Assembly: GCA_963575675.1 (NCBI GenBank) | Contig: CAUYUA010000239.1 | Coordinates: 1 to 64,000, forward strand | Source of the DNA: CAUYUA01 sp963575675 | GTDB taxonomy: Bacteria > Pseudomonadota > Alphaproteobacteria > Azospirillales > Azospirillaceae | DNA: 64,000 nt | Direction: 5' to 3' | Notes under the pieces: generated by a model | Seen by the model: the letters and a program-made list of their open reading frames with translations, nothing else | What the model was told of the DNA's origin: nothing | Database searches by the model: none | Translations under genes and position numbers: made by a program | Shown: piece after piece, positions 17,192 to 26,935 of the stretch | Numbering within the stretch: the first letter of the stretch is position 1 | Layout: each line of letters starts with the position of its first letter

Positions 17192-18994
17192 ATGTCGTCA
17201 TCGCAAACGCCCTCGAATGTCCTGAAACACGAAAGCAGTCCCTATCTGCTGCAACACAAAGACCATCCAATCCACTGGCAGCCGTGGGGACGAGCCGCCT
17301 TCGAACGCGCTCGAATCGAAAACAAACCAATTTTGTTGTCTCTGGGATACGCTTCATGCCATTGGTGCCATGTGATGGCGCACGAAAGTTTTGAAACGGA
17401 CGACATCGCAAATCTAGTGAACGCTTTATTCATCAACGTGAAAGTCGACCGTGAAGAACGGCCGGAGATCGATGCCGTTTACCAATCCGCCTTGGCGTTG
17501 ATGGGCGAACGCGGAGGCTGGCCTTTAACGATGTTCCTCACGCCGGAAGGCGAGCCTTTTTGGGGAGGAACCTATTTTCCCCCTATCCCAACGGATGGCC
17601 GCCCAAGTTTATCGCAAGCGCTCTTGGCGGCGGCCGACGCTTTCCAACGCTCGCCACACAAAGTGAAAGGGAATGCGAGCGCATTACGTCAGTCTTTAGC
17701 GAAAATATACGACCCTCACCCCGGAGCCGGGATCGCTCCAGGGCTTCTGGACTTCCTTTCCGAGCGTTTGTTGCGGGATGTAGACCCGTTGGATGGCGGC
17801 TTGCGCGGCGAGCCGAAATTCCCACAAACGACAGTTTTCGAGATGATTTGGCGCGCATGGAGACGCACCCGTCGTCACGCCTGTAAGACCGCCGTCATCA
17901 CCACGCTTGACCGAATGTGCCAAGGCGGAATTTACGATCATTTGGGCGGAGGATTTGCGCGTTACTCCACCGATTCTGAATGGCTTGTTCCGCACTTCGA
18001 GAAAATGCTTTGCGACAACGCGCAGATCGTCGATTTGATGACGCAAGTTTGGCGCGAAACGCAGTCACCGTTGTACGCGCAACGCATCGAAGAAACGATT
18101 GACTGGGTTCTCCGTGAAATGCGCGTCACCGTCGATGACGCTCCGGGAGGCTTTGCGGGATCGTTGGACGCTGACTCGAATGGCGAAGAAGGCGGTTTCT
18201 ATCTTTGGACGGAAGCCGAAATCGATCGATTGCTCGGAGCCGAAGCCGCATTTTTCAAACAAGCCTACGACGTTTCAGCAACGAGCCATGTTGATGAAAA
18301 AAATATCCTCAACCGCCGCAATCGTCCTGAACTCGGAGACGCACACGACGAACGCCGCTTAGCAAACGCCAGAGCGATCTTGTTGCAATCACGAGAACAA
18401 CGGATCCGCCCGGGGCGTGACGACAAAGTTCTCGCAGATTGGAACGGGTTGATGATTGCGGCGCTTGCCCACGCCGCGTCGGCGTTTCAACGTCCGGAGT
18501 GGTTGGCTGCGGCAAAGGACGCTTTCACGTTCATTGGCTCTTACATGACCGTTTCCGGTCGTTTGCGACACTCATGGAGGCTTGGTCGCCTTGGAGCGAC
18601 GCCGGCGCTTCTCGACGACTACGCTCATATGTGCAACGCCGGTTTAGCGCTGGTCGACGCCACAGGAGATCGCGACATACTGTCGTTGGTTCGCCAATGG
18701 ATTGACCATTTGGATCAGCGTTATTGGGACAACTCCAAAGGCGGTTACTATCTCACGGCGAATGACGCCGAACCAATGATCGTGCGGGTAAAACATGCTC
18801 ATGACGCGCCGACGCCCAGCGGCAACGGAGTCATGGTGAATGTTTTGGCGCGAATGGCGAAGATCACCGGAGAACAAAGTTTCCGAGATCGCGCCGAGGC
18901 TATTGTCCGGCTCTTTTCCGGCGAAGTCGCTAAAGGTTTTATCGCTCTGCCGACACTGCTGAATGGAGCCGACGCGCTTCAAACCGAACGGTAA
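17192..18994 (+). CDS. Thioredoxin domain-containing protein (DUF255/YyaL family)
   Basis: 600 residues from ATG 17192; longer frames upstream run through a repeat and lack family similarity. The N-terminal thioredoxin-like domain has HESSPYLLQHKDHPIHWQPW, SLGYASCHWCHVMAHESFE with the CxxC pair, KVDREERPEIDAVYQ and GGWPLTMFLTPEGEPFWGGT. The rest is an (alpha/alpha)6-barrel like N-acylglucosamine epimerases (GGIYDHLGGGFARYSTDSEW, FEKMLCDNAQ, LDADSNGEEGGFYLWTEAEI). Widely conserved; the biochemical role is unsettled. Quinone oxidoreductase follows closely. Confidence 0.92.
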   Translation: MSSSQTPSNVLKHESSPYLLQHKDHPIHWQPWGRAAFERARIENKPILLSLGYASCHWCHVMAHESFETDDIANLVNALFINVKVDREERPEIDAVYQSALALMGERGGWPLTMFLTPEGEPFWGGTYFPPIPTDGRPSLSQALLAAADAFQRSPHKVKGNASALRQSLAKIYDPHPGAGIAPGLLDFLSERLLRDVDPLDGGLRGEPKFPQTTVFEMIWRAWRRTRRHACKTAVITTLDRMCQGGIYDHLGGGFARYSTDSEWLVPHFEKMLCDNAQIVDLMTQVWRETQSPLYAQRIEETIDWVLREMRVTVDDAPGGFAGSLDADSNGEEGGFYLWTEAEIDRLLGAEAAFFKQAYDVSATSHVDEKNILNRRNRPELGDAHDERRLANARAILLQSREQRIRPGRDDKVLADWNGLMIAALAHAASAFQRPEWLAAAKDAFTFIGSYMTVSGRLRHSWRLGRLGATPALLDDYAHMCNAGLALVDATGDRDILSLVRQWIDHLDQRYWDNSKGGYYLTANDAEPMIVRVKHAHDAPTPSGNGVMVNVLARMAKITGEQSFRDRAEAIVRLFSGEVAKGFIALPTLLNGADALQTER

Positions 18995-19049
18995 AAAAAT
19001 CGAGCCGGGAATTGTTTTCCTGCCTTCCATTTGCTTTTTTTCCGGAGAG

Positions 19050-20030
19050 ATGAAAATGACGCACGCCATTCGAATCCATCAATACGGCGGGCCGGAGGTT
19101 CTGACTTGGGAAGAGGTGCGGGTCGACGCGCCCGGGCCGGGCCTTGTTCGGATCAGACAGACCGCAATTGGTCTGAACTACATCGACACATATCATAGAA
19201 CCGGACTTTATAAAGTCCCTGCCCTACCCTGTGTTCCAGGCGTTGAAGCCGCCGGCGTGGTTGAGGCAATCGGCGATGAAGTCAACGGTCTGGCGATTGG
19301 CGATCGAGTCGCCTATGCCGGTCCTCTTGGCGGCTACGCAGAATCTCGATTGGTCCCCGCCGATCGGCTTGTTCTTTTGCCTCCAAGCATCTCCGATCGA
19401 CAGGCGGCGGCGATGATGTTGCAAGGCATGACGGCCGCGTTTTTGCTTCATCAAACATTCGCCGTGCGCCCGGGCGACGCCATTCTTGTTCACGCCGCCG
19501 CTGGCGGCGTGGGATTGATTCTCTGCCAATGGGCGAAGACTTTGGGCGCAACGGTGATCGGCGCGGTTGGATCTCCGGCGAAAGCGGATTTAGTCGCCGC
19601 GCATGGATGCGCGCATCCAATTCTATACACTCAAGAATCATTCGTCGATCGCGTCAGAGAGATCACCAATGGCGCTGGAGTCGCGGCTGTGTACGATGGA
19701 GTCGGTCGCTCTACGTTCATGGGAAGCCTTGATTGCTTGAAACCTCGCGGGACGATGATTCTATACGGTCAAGCATCTGGGCCGGTTGAACCGTTCGACC
19801 CGGGGCTGTTGGCGACGAAAGGCTCGTTATTCCTCACACGTCCGACGTTGTTCACCTACGCTGCGCATCGCGCCGATCTTTTAAATTTGGCGAAACTTCT
19901 GTTTGATGTCGTGGCTCAAGGGCATGTCCGAGTCGATATCCATCAAAGCTTCGCTCTTTGCGACGCAGCCGAAGCGCATCGCGCTTTGGAGTCGCGCGCG
20001 ACTGTCGGCTCCACTATTTTGCTTCCGTAG
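19050..20030 (+). CDS. NADPH:quinone oxidoreductase family protein (MDR superfamily)
   Basis: 326 residues from ATG 19050, with CCGGAGAG just upstream. Zinc-free medium-chain dehydrogenase/reductase: IRIHQYGGPEVLTWEEVRVD, GLNYIDTYHRTGLYKVPALP, PGVEAAGVVEAIGDEV, and the NADPH motif AAAGGVGLILCQWAKTLGA. It lacks the catalytic zinc cysteine/histidine set, as in QOR (quinone oxidoreductase 1). Closely follows the DUF255 gene and is ended by the hairpin at 20052. Confidence 0.9.
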   Translation: MKMTHAIRIHQYGGPEVLTWEEVRVDAPGPGLVRIRQTAIGLNYIDTYHRTGLYKVPALPCVPGVEAAGVVEAIGDEVNGLAIGDRVAYAGPLGGYAESRLVPADRLVLLPPSISDRQAAAMMLQGMTAAFLLHQTFAVRPGDAILVHAAAGGVGLILCQWAKTLGATVIGAVGSPAKADLVAAHGCAHPILYTQESFVDRVREITNGAGVAAVYDGVGRSTFMGSLDCLKPRGTMILYGQASGPVEPFDPGLLATKGSLFLTRPTLFTYAAHRADLLNLAKLLFDVVAQGHVRVDIHQSFALCDAAEAHRALESRATVGSTILLP

Positions 20031-20051
20031 AAAATGTCTCTCGATGAATTG

Positions 20052-20097
20052 AACGGAGCGAGGGACTGCGTTCCTGGCTCCGGTTGATTTTTTCAGA
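20052..20097 (+). terminator. Hairpin terminator, short family A form
   Basis: AACGGAGCGAGGGAC pairs with GTTCCTGGCTCCGGTT with one bulge around TGC, followed by GATTTTTTC. It follows the quinone oxidoreductase stop by about 20 bp and uses the family A core GGGACTGCGTTCC. Confidence 0.75.
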
Positions 20098-20174
20098 TTT
20101 CTCACCGAAAACCGCCGGGTAAATCCACAAATTTATCCGACAATTCATGTCTGATTCTGCGTCATCATGATACA

Positions 20175-20203
20175 TTGACAGACTTGCTGTACTCTACTAT
20201 TTG
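20175..20203 (+). promoter_or_regulatory. Candidate sigma70-type promoter for secA
   Basis: TTGACA at 20175-20180, a 17-base spacer, and TATTTG at 20198-20203. This is about 40 bp upstream of the secA start codon. The -35 box is perfect and the -10 box is weak. Confidence 0.5.
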
Positions 20204-20243
20204 ATCTCAGATTTCTCCTTTCTCATCTTCGTTCGAGGCTTTC

Positions 20244-23003
20244 ATGTTCGGCGCCATTGCCCGTAAACTGTTCGGCACCGCCAATCAGCGCACTCTCAAG
20301 GCTTTGCAGAAATATGTCGTGGCCGTTAACGCGCTGGAGCCGACGGTTTCGGTTCTGACCGATGAAGACTTGCGGGCCCGCACTGATTGGCTCCGAAAAC
20401 GCCTGAACGACGGCGAAACTCTGGATGACATTTTGCCGGACGCCTTCGCGACAGTTCGCGAAGCCGCCAAGCGCACTCTGGGCCAGAGACATTTCGACGT
20501 TCAGCTTCTGGGCGGCGTCGTGCTGCACCAGGGCAAAATCTCTGAAATGAAAACAGGCGAAGGCAAAACGCTGGTGGCGACGCTGGCGGTTTACCTGAAC
20601 GCGCTGGAAGGCAAAGGCGTTCACGTCGTGACGGTGAACGACTATCTGGCTCATCGCGATTCTCAGTGGATGGGACAGGTTTACCGATTCCTCGGCCTAA
20701 GCGTCGGCTGCATCGTTCATGGGTTGGATGATGATGAACGCCGCGCCGCCTACGCCGCCGACGTTACCTACGGCACCAATAACGAATTCGGGTTCGACTA
20801 TCTGCGCGACAATATGAAGTTCCGTCTGGAGGACATGGCGCAGCGGGCGTTCAACTTCGCAATTGTCGATGAAGTTGACTCGATCTTGATCGACGAAGCG
20901 CGAACTCCGTTGATCATCTCTGGTCCGGCCCAGGATTCCTCCGAGCTATATATTGCCGTCAACCGCCTGATTCCAAAGCTGACGCCCGAAGATTTCGAGA
21001 AAGACGAAAAACAACGCGCCGTCAACTTTACAGAGATGGGCACGGAGAAACTTGAAAATTGGCTGCGTGAGGTTGGTTTGCTGAAAACCGGCAATCTCTA
21101 CGACATCCAAAACATCAATCTCGTGCATCACGCCAACCAAGCGCTGCGCGCCCACATCCTTTTTACACGAGACAAAGACTACATCGTCAAAGAAGACAAG
21201 GTGATCATCATTGACGAATTCACCGGGCGCATGATGGAAGGACGACGTTATTCGGATGGTCTACATCAGGCGCTGGAAGCCAAAGAGCATGTTTCGATTC
21301 AGCGCGAGAACCAAACTCTGGCCTCGATCACGTTCCAAAACTACTTCCGCCTTTATCCCAAATTGGCGGGCATGACCGGCACCGCAATGACGGAAGCGGC
21401 GGAATTCGCCGAAATCTATCGACTCGACGTGGTTGAGATTCCCACGAATGTCACTGTTTTGCGCGCAGATCATGACGACGAAGTTTACCGTCGCGCCTAT
21501 GAGAAATATAATGCAATCATTACGCTGATCGAAGAATGTCGCGCGCGTGAACAACCGATTCTCGTCGGCACCGTGTCGATCGAAAAATCAGAAACTCTCT
21601 CGGCTGAACTGAAAAAACGCAAAATTCCTCACCAAGTCCTGAATGCGCGCTATCACGAACAAGAAGCCACGATCATCGCACAGGCCGGTCGCCCGGGCGC
21701 GGTGACGATCGCAACCAATATGGCCGGACGCGGCACCGATATTCAGCTCGGCGGCAACCTTTCAATGCGCCTGGAACAAGAGCTGAAAGGCGTGACCGAC
21801 GAAGCTAAACACGCCGAGATCACCGCCCGAGTCAAAGCCGAACTCGATGACGCCAGAGAGCGCGTGCGTAAGGCGGGCGGTCTCTATGTGATCGGCACCG
21901 AACGTCACGAGGCGCGGCGAATCGACAACCAATTGCGGGGCCGTTCGGGGCGTCAAGGCGACCCGGGGGCGTCCAAGTTCTTCCTGTCTTTGGAAGACGA
22001 TTTGATGCGCATCTTCGGCTCCGAGCGCATGGACGGAATGCTTCAACGGCTCGGGTTGCAAGAAGGCGAAGCAATCATCCATCCTTGGATCAATAAGGCT
22101 CTGGAAAAAGCTCAGCAGAAGGTCGAAGCTCACAATTTCGAGATTCGTAAAAATCTGCTGAAATTCGACAACGTCATGAACGATCAGCGCAAGGTGGTGT
22201 ACGAACAACGGCGCGAGATCATGGATTCAACGGATGTCTCGCAAGTAACCGCGAGTATGCGTCAAGATGTGATCAACATTTTGGTTAAACGCTGCGTTCC
22301 GGCAAACGTCTACGCCGAGCACTGGGATCTCAAAGGTCTGCATGAGGAAGCTCGTCGCTTGCTCGGCATCGATGTGCCTGTCGATGAGTGGCGCAAAGAA
22401 GAAGGCATCGACGAATCGACCATCGAAGAGCGCATTCTTGATCTCGCCAACCGTCAAATGGCCCAAAAAGCCGCCAATTACGGCCCGGAAATCATGCGCG
22501 CCGTCGAAAAGAGCCTGTTGTTGCAAACGCTGGATCAGGGCTGGAAAGATCATTTGCTTTCCTTGGATCATCTGCGCCAGGGAATTAATTTGCGCGCCTA
22601 CGGTCAGAGAGACCCTCTGAATGAGTACAAACGAGAAGCCTTCGAGTTGTTTGAAGAGCTTTTGACCACTCTGCGTGAAAACGTCACTCAGCTTTTGATG
22701 CACGTCGAGATACGGGTCAACCAGCCGGAAGAGATACCGCAAGATGTCTTCGGACGTTGGCCAACTGAAATGAAGGAAACCCGCGAAGACCCCGCGTTGG
22801 CGATGGGCGGCGGAGCGCGCGCCCCCGGGCATGACGAGCCGTTGCCTGAAGGCGTGGTTCGCCGTCCCATCATCACCAATGCGCCTTCGCCTCACGGCAT
22901 CGATCCGCGCGACCCGAACACATGGGGCAAAATTCCCCGCAACGCCCCTTGCCCATGTGACTCCGGCAAAAAATACAAACATTGTCACGGTCGAGTTGAG
23001 TAA
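20244..23003 (+). CDS. secA: Preprotein translocase ATPase SecA
   Basis: 919 residues, full length. DEAD-motor motifs: MKTGEGKTLVATLAVYLNAL (Walker A), VDEVDSILIDEARTPLIISG (Walker B), GTVSIEKSETLSAELKKR, and TNMAGRGTDIQLGGN. The preprotein cross-linking and helical scaffold domains follow, and the C-terminus has the zinc motif NAPCPCDSGKKYKHCHG (C-x-C-x8-C-H) used for SecB binding. It drives Sec-dependent export at the inner membrane. GAGG lies just before the ATG. Confidence 0.98.
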   Translation: MFGAIARKLFGTANQRTLKALQKYVVAVNALEPTVSVLTDEDLRARTDWLRKRLNDGETLDDILPDAFATVREAAKRTLGQRHFDVQLLGGVVLHQGKISEMKTGEGKTLVATLAVYLNALEGKGVHVVTVNDYLAHRDSQWMGQVYRFLGLSVGCIVHGLDDDERRAAYAADVTYGTNNEFGFDYLRDNMKFRLEDMAQRAFNFAIVDEVDSILIDEARTPLIISGPAQDSSELYIAVNRLIPKLTPEDFEKDEKQRAVNFTEMGTEKLENWLREVGLLKTGNLYDIQNINLVHHANQALRAHILFTRDKDYIVKEDKVIIIDEFTGRMMEGRRYSDGLHQALEAKEHVSIQRENQTLASITFQNYFRLYPKLAGMTGTAMTEAAEFAEIYRLDVVEIPTNVTVLRADHDDEVYRRAYEKYNAIITLIEECRAREQPILVGTVSIEKSETLSAELKKRKIPHQVLNARYHEQEATIIAQAGRPGAVTIATNMAGRGTDIQLGGNLSMRLEQELKGVTDEAKHAEITARVKAELDDARERVRKAGGLYVIGTERHEARRIDNQLRGRSGRQGDPGASKFFLSLEDDLMRIFGSERMDGMLQRLGLQEGEAIIHPWINKALEKAQQKVEAHNFEIRKNLLKFDNVMNDQRKVVYEQRREIMDSTDVSQVTASMRQDVINILVKRCVPANVYAEHWDLKGLHEEARRLLGIDVPVDEWRKEEGIDESTIEERILDLANRQMAQKAANYGPEIMRAVEKSLLLQTLDQGWKDHLLSLDHLRQGINLRAYGQRDPLNEYKREAFELFEELLTTLRENVTQLLMHVEIRVNQPEEIPQDVFGRWPTEMKETREDPALAMGGGARAPGHDEPLPEGVVRRPIITNAPSPHGIDPRDPNTWGKIPRNAPCPCDSGKKYKHCHGRVE

Positions 23004-23009
23004 CGCATC

Positions 23010-23999
23010 GTGTTTTTTCGTCCCCGTCGTTCGCCTACATCAGAGAGCGCTCTCGCATCCATTGATCCGAGCGACGGCGTAAACACTCCCCTTGACGGCG
23101 TCGCTCCTCGCGACGCCTTTCACTGCTGTGACTTACGCCGCCAAGCAGAGGCTTTGGCGGCGTCTTTTCCGCCTCTCATGGTTGCCGCCGCTCAAACGGC
23201 CGCAACCACCGCTCAGGGTGTTCACGGGCGAAGACGAGTCGGCACAGGGGAAACCTTTTGGCAATTTCGGCGTTATCAGCCCGGAGACAGCATCACTCGA
23301 ATTGACTGGCGGCAGTCCGCTCGTTCAACTTCGGTGTATGTTCGCGAAACCGAATGGGAAGCGGCGCAAAGTTTGTGGTTATGGCGCGACGCCTCGCCGT
23401 CAATGACGTACCGTTCACATCCTCGCTTGCCGACCAAACGACAACGCGCAGATGTGTTGTTGTTGGCTCTTGCGGCTTTGTTGGTGCGCGCAGGTGAGCG
23501 CGTCGCGTTCTTGAGCCCCGGTTTCCGACCCGACAATGGTCGACACGTTCTTGATCGTTTGACGGCGATTCTTCAGAAAGCGACGACGCATTCCAACGAA
23601 CAGAGAGATTCGATCTTCCAATCTTTGCCGCGAGCAGCTCATGTGGTGTTGATCGGCGATTTTCTTGATTCGCCGGAACCACTGAAAGCACAGCTTGCCA
23701 CTCTCGCAAATCGCCGGATTCGGGGATATGCTTTGCAAATCTTGGACCCGGCGGAAGAAACGCTCGCTTTTGAAGGGCGCGCACTTTTTCAGGGATTGGA
23801 AGGCGAAGGCCGGCTGTTGGTTCCTCGGGTTGAGGCCATTCGATCGGCCTATCAAGAGCGCTTGGCAACCCATCGCGCACAACTCCACGCACTGTTTCGC
23901 GCGGCCGGATGGGGATTTGTTTGTCATCACACGGACTGTCCGCCGAAAGAGGCGTTGCTGAAGTTATATGCTATGTTGTCGGAGCCGTCTTTCCTTTAA
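23010..23999 (+). CDS. DUF58 domain-containing protein
   Basis: 329 residues from GTG 23010, six bases after the secA stop. The DUF58 signature is GTGETFWQFRRYQPGDSITR followed by IDWRQSARS, then a vWA-like fold (WLWRDASPSMTY in place of a DxSxS motif; VVLIGDFLD). In other bacteria DUF58 genes sit with a MoxR AAA+ ATPase and membrane-bound vWA and DUF4159 genes; none is present here, only secA. The spacing suggests cotranscription with secA. The role is unknown. Confidence 0.88.
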   Translation: MFFRPRRSPTSESALASIDPSDGVNTPLDGVAPRDAFHCCDLRRQAEALAASFPPLMVAAAQTAATTAQGVHGRRRVGTGETFWQFRRYQPGDSITRIDWRQSARSTSVYVRETEWEAAQSLWLWRDASPSMTYRSHPRLPTKRQRADVLLLALAALLVRAGERVAFLSPGFRPDNGRHVLDRLTAILQKATTHSNEQRDSIFQSLPRAAHVVLIGDFLDSPEPLKAQLATLANRRIRGYALQILDPAEETLAFEGRALFQGLEGEGRLLVPRVEAIRSAYQERLATHRAQLHALFRAAGWGFVCHHTDCPPKEALLKLYAMLSEPSFL

Positions 24000-24020
24000 A
24001 AACGCATTGTCGGCGTCTTA

Positions 24021-24287
24021 TGTACCAAATTAAACGGGTCCAGGGACTGTGTTCCTGGTCGCTGGGGATTATAAGGGGGGAGCGAAAGCCCCCCTTATTC
24101 GCGAAGCGATCTTCCTCTGGAAACATTTGCCTGTATAGATCATCGTAAACCCATAGATCATCGACATAAAAAAACTTGAAAACAATTCCAGAGAAAGATC
24201 GCTTCGCGAATAAGGGGGGCTTTCGCTCCCCCCTTATAATCCCCGGCGACCAGGAACACAGTCCCTGGACCCGTTTAATTTAGTACA
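24021..24287. repeat. Family A giant palindrome, complete copy (A1)
   Basis: Two 102-bp arms (24021-24122 and 24186-24287) are nearly perfect reverse complements, with only about three mismatches, around a 63-bp loop. Each arm reads AAACGGGTCCAGGGACTGTG, TTCCTGG, GGGGATTATAAGGGGGG, AGCGAAAGCCCCCCTTATTC, GCGAAGCGATCTT, CTCTGGAA, and holds smaller hairpins of its own. It fills the gap between the DUF58 gene and the malic enzyme gene, both on the plus strand. Confidence 0.93.
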
Positions 24288-24332
24288 CAAGACGCCGGCC
24301 ATCCAAAAATAGAGACACTCAAAGAGGATGCA

Positions 24333-26603
24333 ATGACTGAAATGCATAGACGAGTGACAGACGAAGAGGCGTTGCTTTTGCACGCCAGCGGACGTCCCGG
24401 AAAATTGGAAATCACTCCAACCAAACCACTCACAACGCAACGCGACTTGTCTTTGGCCTACTCTCCCGGCGTCGCGGCTCCTTGTTTGCGAATCCAAGAA
24501 GACCCTGCAACTGTTTACGAATACACCGCCAAAGGCAATATCGTCGCGATTATCTCTAACGGCACGGCCGTTTTGGGATTGGGCAACCTGGGCGCCTTGG
24601 CGTCAAAGCCGGTGATGGAAGGCAAGGCGGTGTTGTTCAAGCGTTTTGCCGACGTAGACGGCATTGACCTTGAAGTGGATACTCAGGACGTTGATGAATT
24701 CATTAATTGCGTTCGCTTTCTTGGGCCTTCATTTGGCGGCATTAATCTTGAAGACATCAAAGCCCCTGAATGTTTCATTATTGAACAACGCTTACGCGAA
24801 CTTCTCGATATTCCAGTCTTTCATGACGATCAACATGGAACGGCAATTATTGCCGCTGCGGCGCTGATCAACGCCCTGGACATTACCGGTCGGTCGTTGC
24901 GCAACATTCGTGTTGTCGTCAATGGCGCGGGCGCTGCTGCGATTGCCTGCGTTGAGTTGTTTAAGGCGATGGGTTTGCCTCACGACAACGTCGTCATGTG
25001 CGACACCAACGGCCCGATCTATCGAGGCCGCACCAAACATATGAATCAGTGGAAATCCGCTCACGCCATTGACACCGATGCGCGCACGTTGGCGGAAGCC
25101 GTCAGTGGCGCCGACGTCTTTGTTGGCTTGTCGGTCAAAGGCGCGATGACCCAAGACATGGTCCGCTCTATGGCGGCGAAGCCAATTATTTTCGCATTGG
25201 CCAATCCGACTCCCGAGATTCTTCCTGAGCAAGTCAAGCAAGTTCGCGCCGACGCCATTATCGCCACGGGACGCTCCGACTATCCAAACCAAGTGAACAA
25301 TGTCCTCGGCTTTCCTTATATTTTCCGGGGAGCGTTGGACGTTCGAGCATCCACCATCAATGACGATATGAAAATCGCCGCCGCGCGGGCTATTGCTGAT
25401 TTGGCGCGACAAGACGTGCCTGACGAAGTCGACGCGGCGTATTCTGGACGTCATTTGCGTTATGGGCCGGAATACATTATTCCAGTGCCGTTTGATCCAC
25501 GTTTGATCGTCACGATCCCCGCTGCGGTGGCTCAAGCCGCTATGGATAGCGGAGTTGCGCGCGCTCCGATCATCGACATGGCCAACTATCGCCACGTCTT
25601 GCGTTCGCGCCTCGATCCGACCGCCGACAGCCTTCAGTTGATCTTCGAGAAGGTTAAATCCAATCCTCGTCGCGTGGTCTTCGCCGAAGGAGAAGAAGAG
25701 AGGACGATTCGCGCTGCTTTAAGTTTCCGCGCAGCAGGATATGGAACGCCGGTTCTAATTGGTCAAGAAGAAATCATTCGCGAGGAAATTGCACGGCTCG
25801 GGCTTCATTCCGCTCATGACCTGGAGATTCAAAACGCAAAACTATCGAACTCTATTCGTCGTTACGCCGATTATTTATATCGGAGGCTCCAGCGTAAGGG
25901 AGTGCTGTATCGTGACTGCCAACGTCAAGTGAATCAGAACCGCAATGTTTTTGCGGCTCTAATGGTGGCGATGGGTGATGCGCACGCCATGGTTACGGGA
26001 CTCAACCGTCGGTTCTTGGTTGCTTATGAAGAAGTGACTCAGGTTATAGATACTCGCGATGACTGTCGTCCTTTTGGTTTGACGGTGATCGTGATGCGTG
26101 GACGAACGGTGTTTATCGCCGACACGACGGTAAACGAACTTCCATCGACCGAGGATCTGGCGGAAATCGCTATTCAAGCCGCCGCCAAGGCGCGACAGAT
26201 GGGACATGAGCCTCGTGTGGCGTTATTATCGTTTTCGAACTTTGGTCAACATGCGGAAGGGCGGGCTCGGCATGTTCGAGACGCCGTGGCGTTGTTGGAT
26301 CAGCGCCGCGTAGATTTCGAGTATGACGGCGAGATGTCTGCCGATGTTGCGTTGGATTTCGACTTAATGAAACGGTTATATCCGTTCTGCCGGTTGTCTG
26401 GTCCAGCGAATATTTTGGTTATGCCTGCTTTGCACGCTGCGGATATCAGCGCAAAATTGTTGCAGAAAATGGGTGGAGGGCAAGCAATTGGACCATTGTT
26501 GATCGGTTTAGATAAATCGGTGCAGATTGTGCCTATGGCGGCGACAGTGTCGGATTTAGTGACTGCGGCGGCTTTGGCGGCCCACGATTCGCTTCAGTGG
26601 TGA
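24333..26603 (+). CDS. maeB: NADP-dependent malic enzyme with C-terminal phosphotransacetylase-like domain
   Basis: 756 residues, the size of MaeB-type enzymes. The N-terminal malic domain shows RDLSLAYSPGVAAPCLRIQE, VLGLGNLGALASKPVMEGKA and FHDDQHGTAIIAAAALINAL; the NAD(P) domain has VVVNGAGAAAIACVELFKAM and FALANPTPEILPEQ. The last ~320 residues form a PTA/PTB-like domain (RRVVFAEGEEERTIRAALSF; MPALHAADISAKLLQKMGGG) that regulates the enzyme by acetyl-CoA in E. coli. Converts malate to pyruvate and CO2. AGAGGA lies before the ATG. Confidence 0.96.
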   Translation: MTEMHRRVTDEEALLLHASGRPGKLEITPTKPLTTQRDLSLAYSPGVAAPCLRIQEDPATVYEYTAKGNIVAIISNGTAVLGLGNLGALASKPVMEGKAVLFKRFADVDGIDLEVDTQDVDEFINCVRFLGPSFGGINLEDIKAPECFIIEQRLRELLDIPVFHDDQHGTAIIAAAALINALDITGRSLRNIRVVVNGAGAAAIACVELFKAMGLPHDNVVMCDTNGPIYRGRTKHMNQWKSAHAIDTDARTLAEAVSGADVFVGLSVKGAMTQDMVRSMAAKPIIFALANPTPEILPEQVKQVRADAIIATGRSDYPNQVNNVLGFPYIFRGALDVRASTINDDMKIAAARAIADLARQDVPDEVDAAYSGRHLRYGPEYIIPVPFDPRLIVTIPAAVAQAAMDSGVARAPIIDMANYRHVLRSRLDPTADSLQLIFEKVKSNPRRVVFAEGEEERTIRAALSFRAAGYGTPVLIGQEEIIREEIARLGLHSAHDLEIQNAKLSNSIRRYADYLYRRLQRKGVLYRDCQRQVNQNRNVFAALMVAMGDAHAMVTGLNRRFLVAYEEVTQVIDTRDDCRPFGLTVIVMRGRTVFIADTTVNELPSTEDLAEIAIQAAAKARQMGHEPRVALLSFSNFGQHAEGRARHVRDAVALLDQRRVDFEYDGEMSADVALDFDLMKRLYPFCRLSGPANILVMPALHAADISAKLLQKMGGGQAIGPLLIGLDKSVQIVPMAATVSDLVTAAALAAHDSLQW

Positions 26604-26610
26604 TAATAAA

Positions 26611-26852
26611 AAATTAAAAGGGTCCAGGGACTGCGTTCCTGGTCGTGGGGGATTATAAGGGGGGAGCGAAAGCTCCCCTTATTCGCGAAGCGATCTTCCT
26701 CTGGAATTGTTTGCCTTTATTAAGGTTCTGTATAGGCAAACCACACAAACAAAAGATTCCAGAGAAAGATCGCTTCGCGAATAAGGGGGGCTTTCGCTCC
26801 CCCCTTATAATCCCCCACGACCAGGAACGCAGTCCCTGGACCCTTTTAATTT
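26611..26852. repeat. Family A giant palindrome, complete copy (A2)
   Basis: Arms 26611-26707 and 26756-26852 around a loop of about 48 bp. Where A1 has GACTGTGTTCC and AAACGGG, this copy has GACTGCGTTCC and AAAAGGG, with the matching change in its opposite arm. It lies 8 bp past the malic enzyme stop, between the convergent maeB and lpd genes, where a bidirectional terminator is expected. Confidence 0.93.
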
Positions 26853-26935
26853 CTATTCAGATATTGTTAGGTATTGTTAAGGAGGGAATAAGGAAGGAAT
26901 TCGTCTCCCTTCCCTTCCCTTTCTCCGAGACAGTG

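Noticed and set aside
22227..22988. Long minus-strand frame opposite secA
   Set aside because: It is antisense to well-conserved secA codons and its product has no recognisable motif.
24021..26852. Possible CRISPR array from repeated GC-rich palindromes
   Set aside because: Copies are far apart, differ in length, are palindromic over 60-100 bp and have no regular spacers or cas genes.
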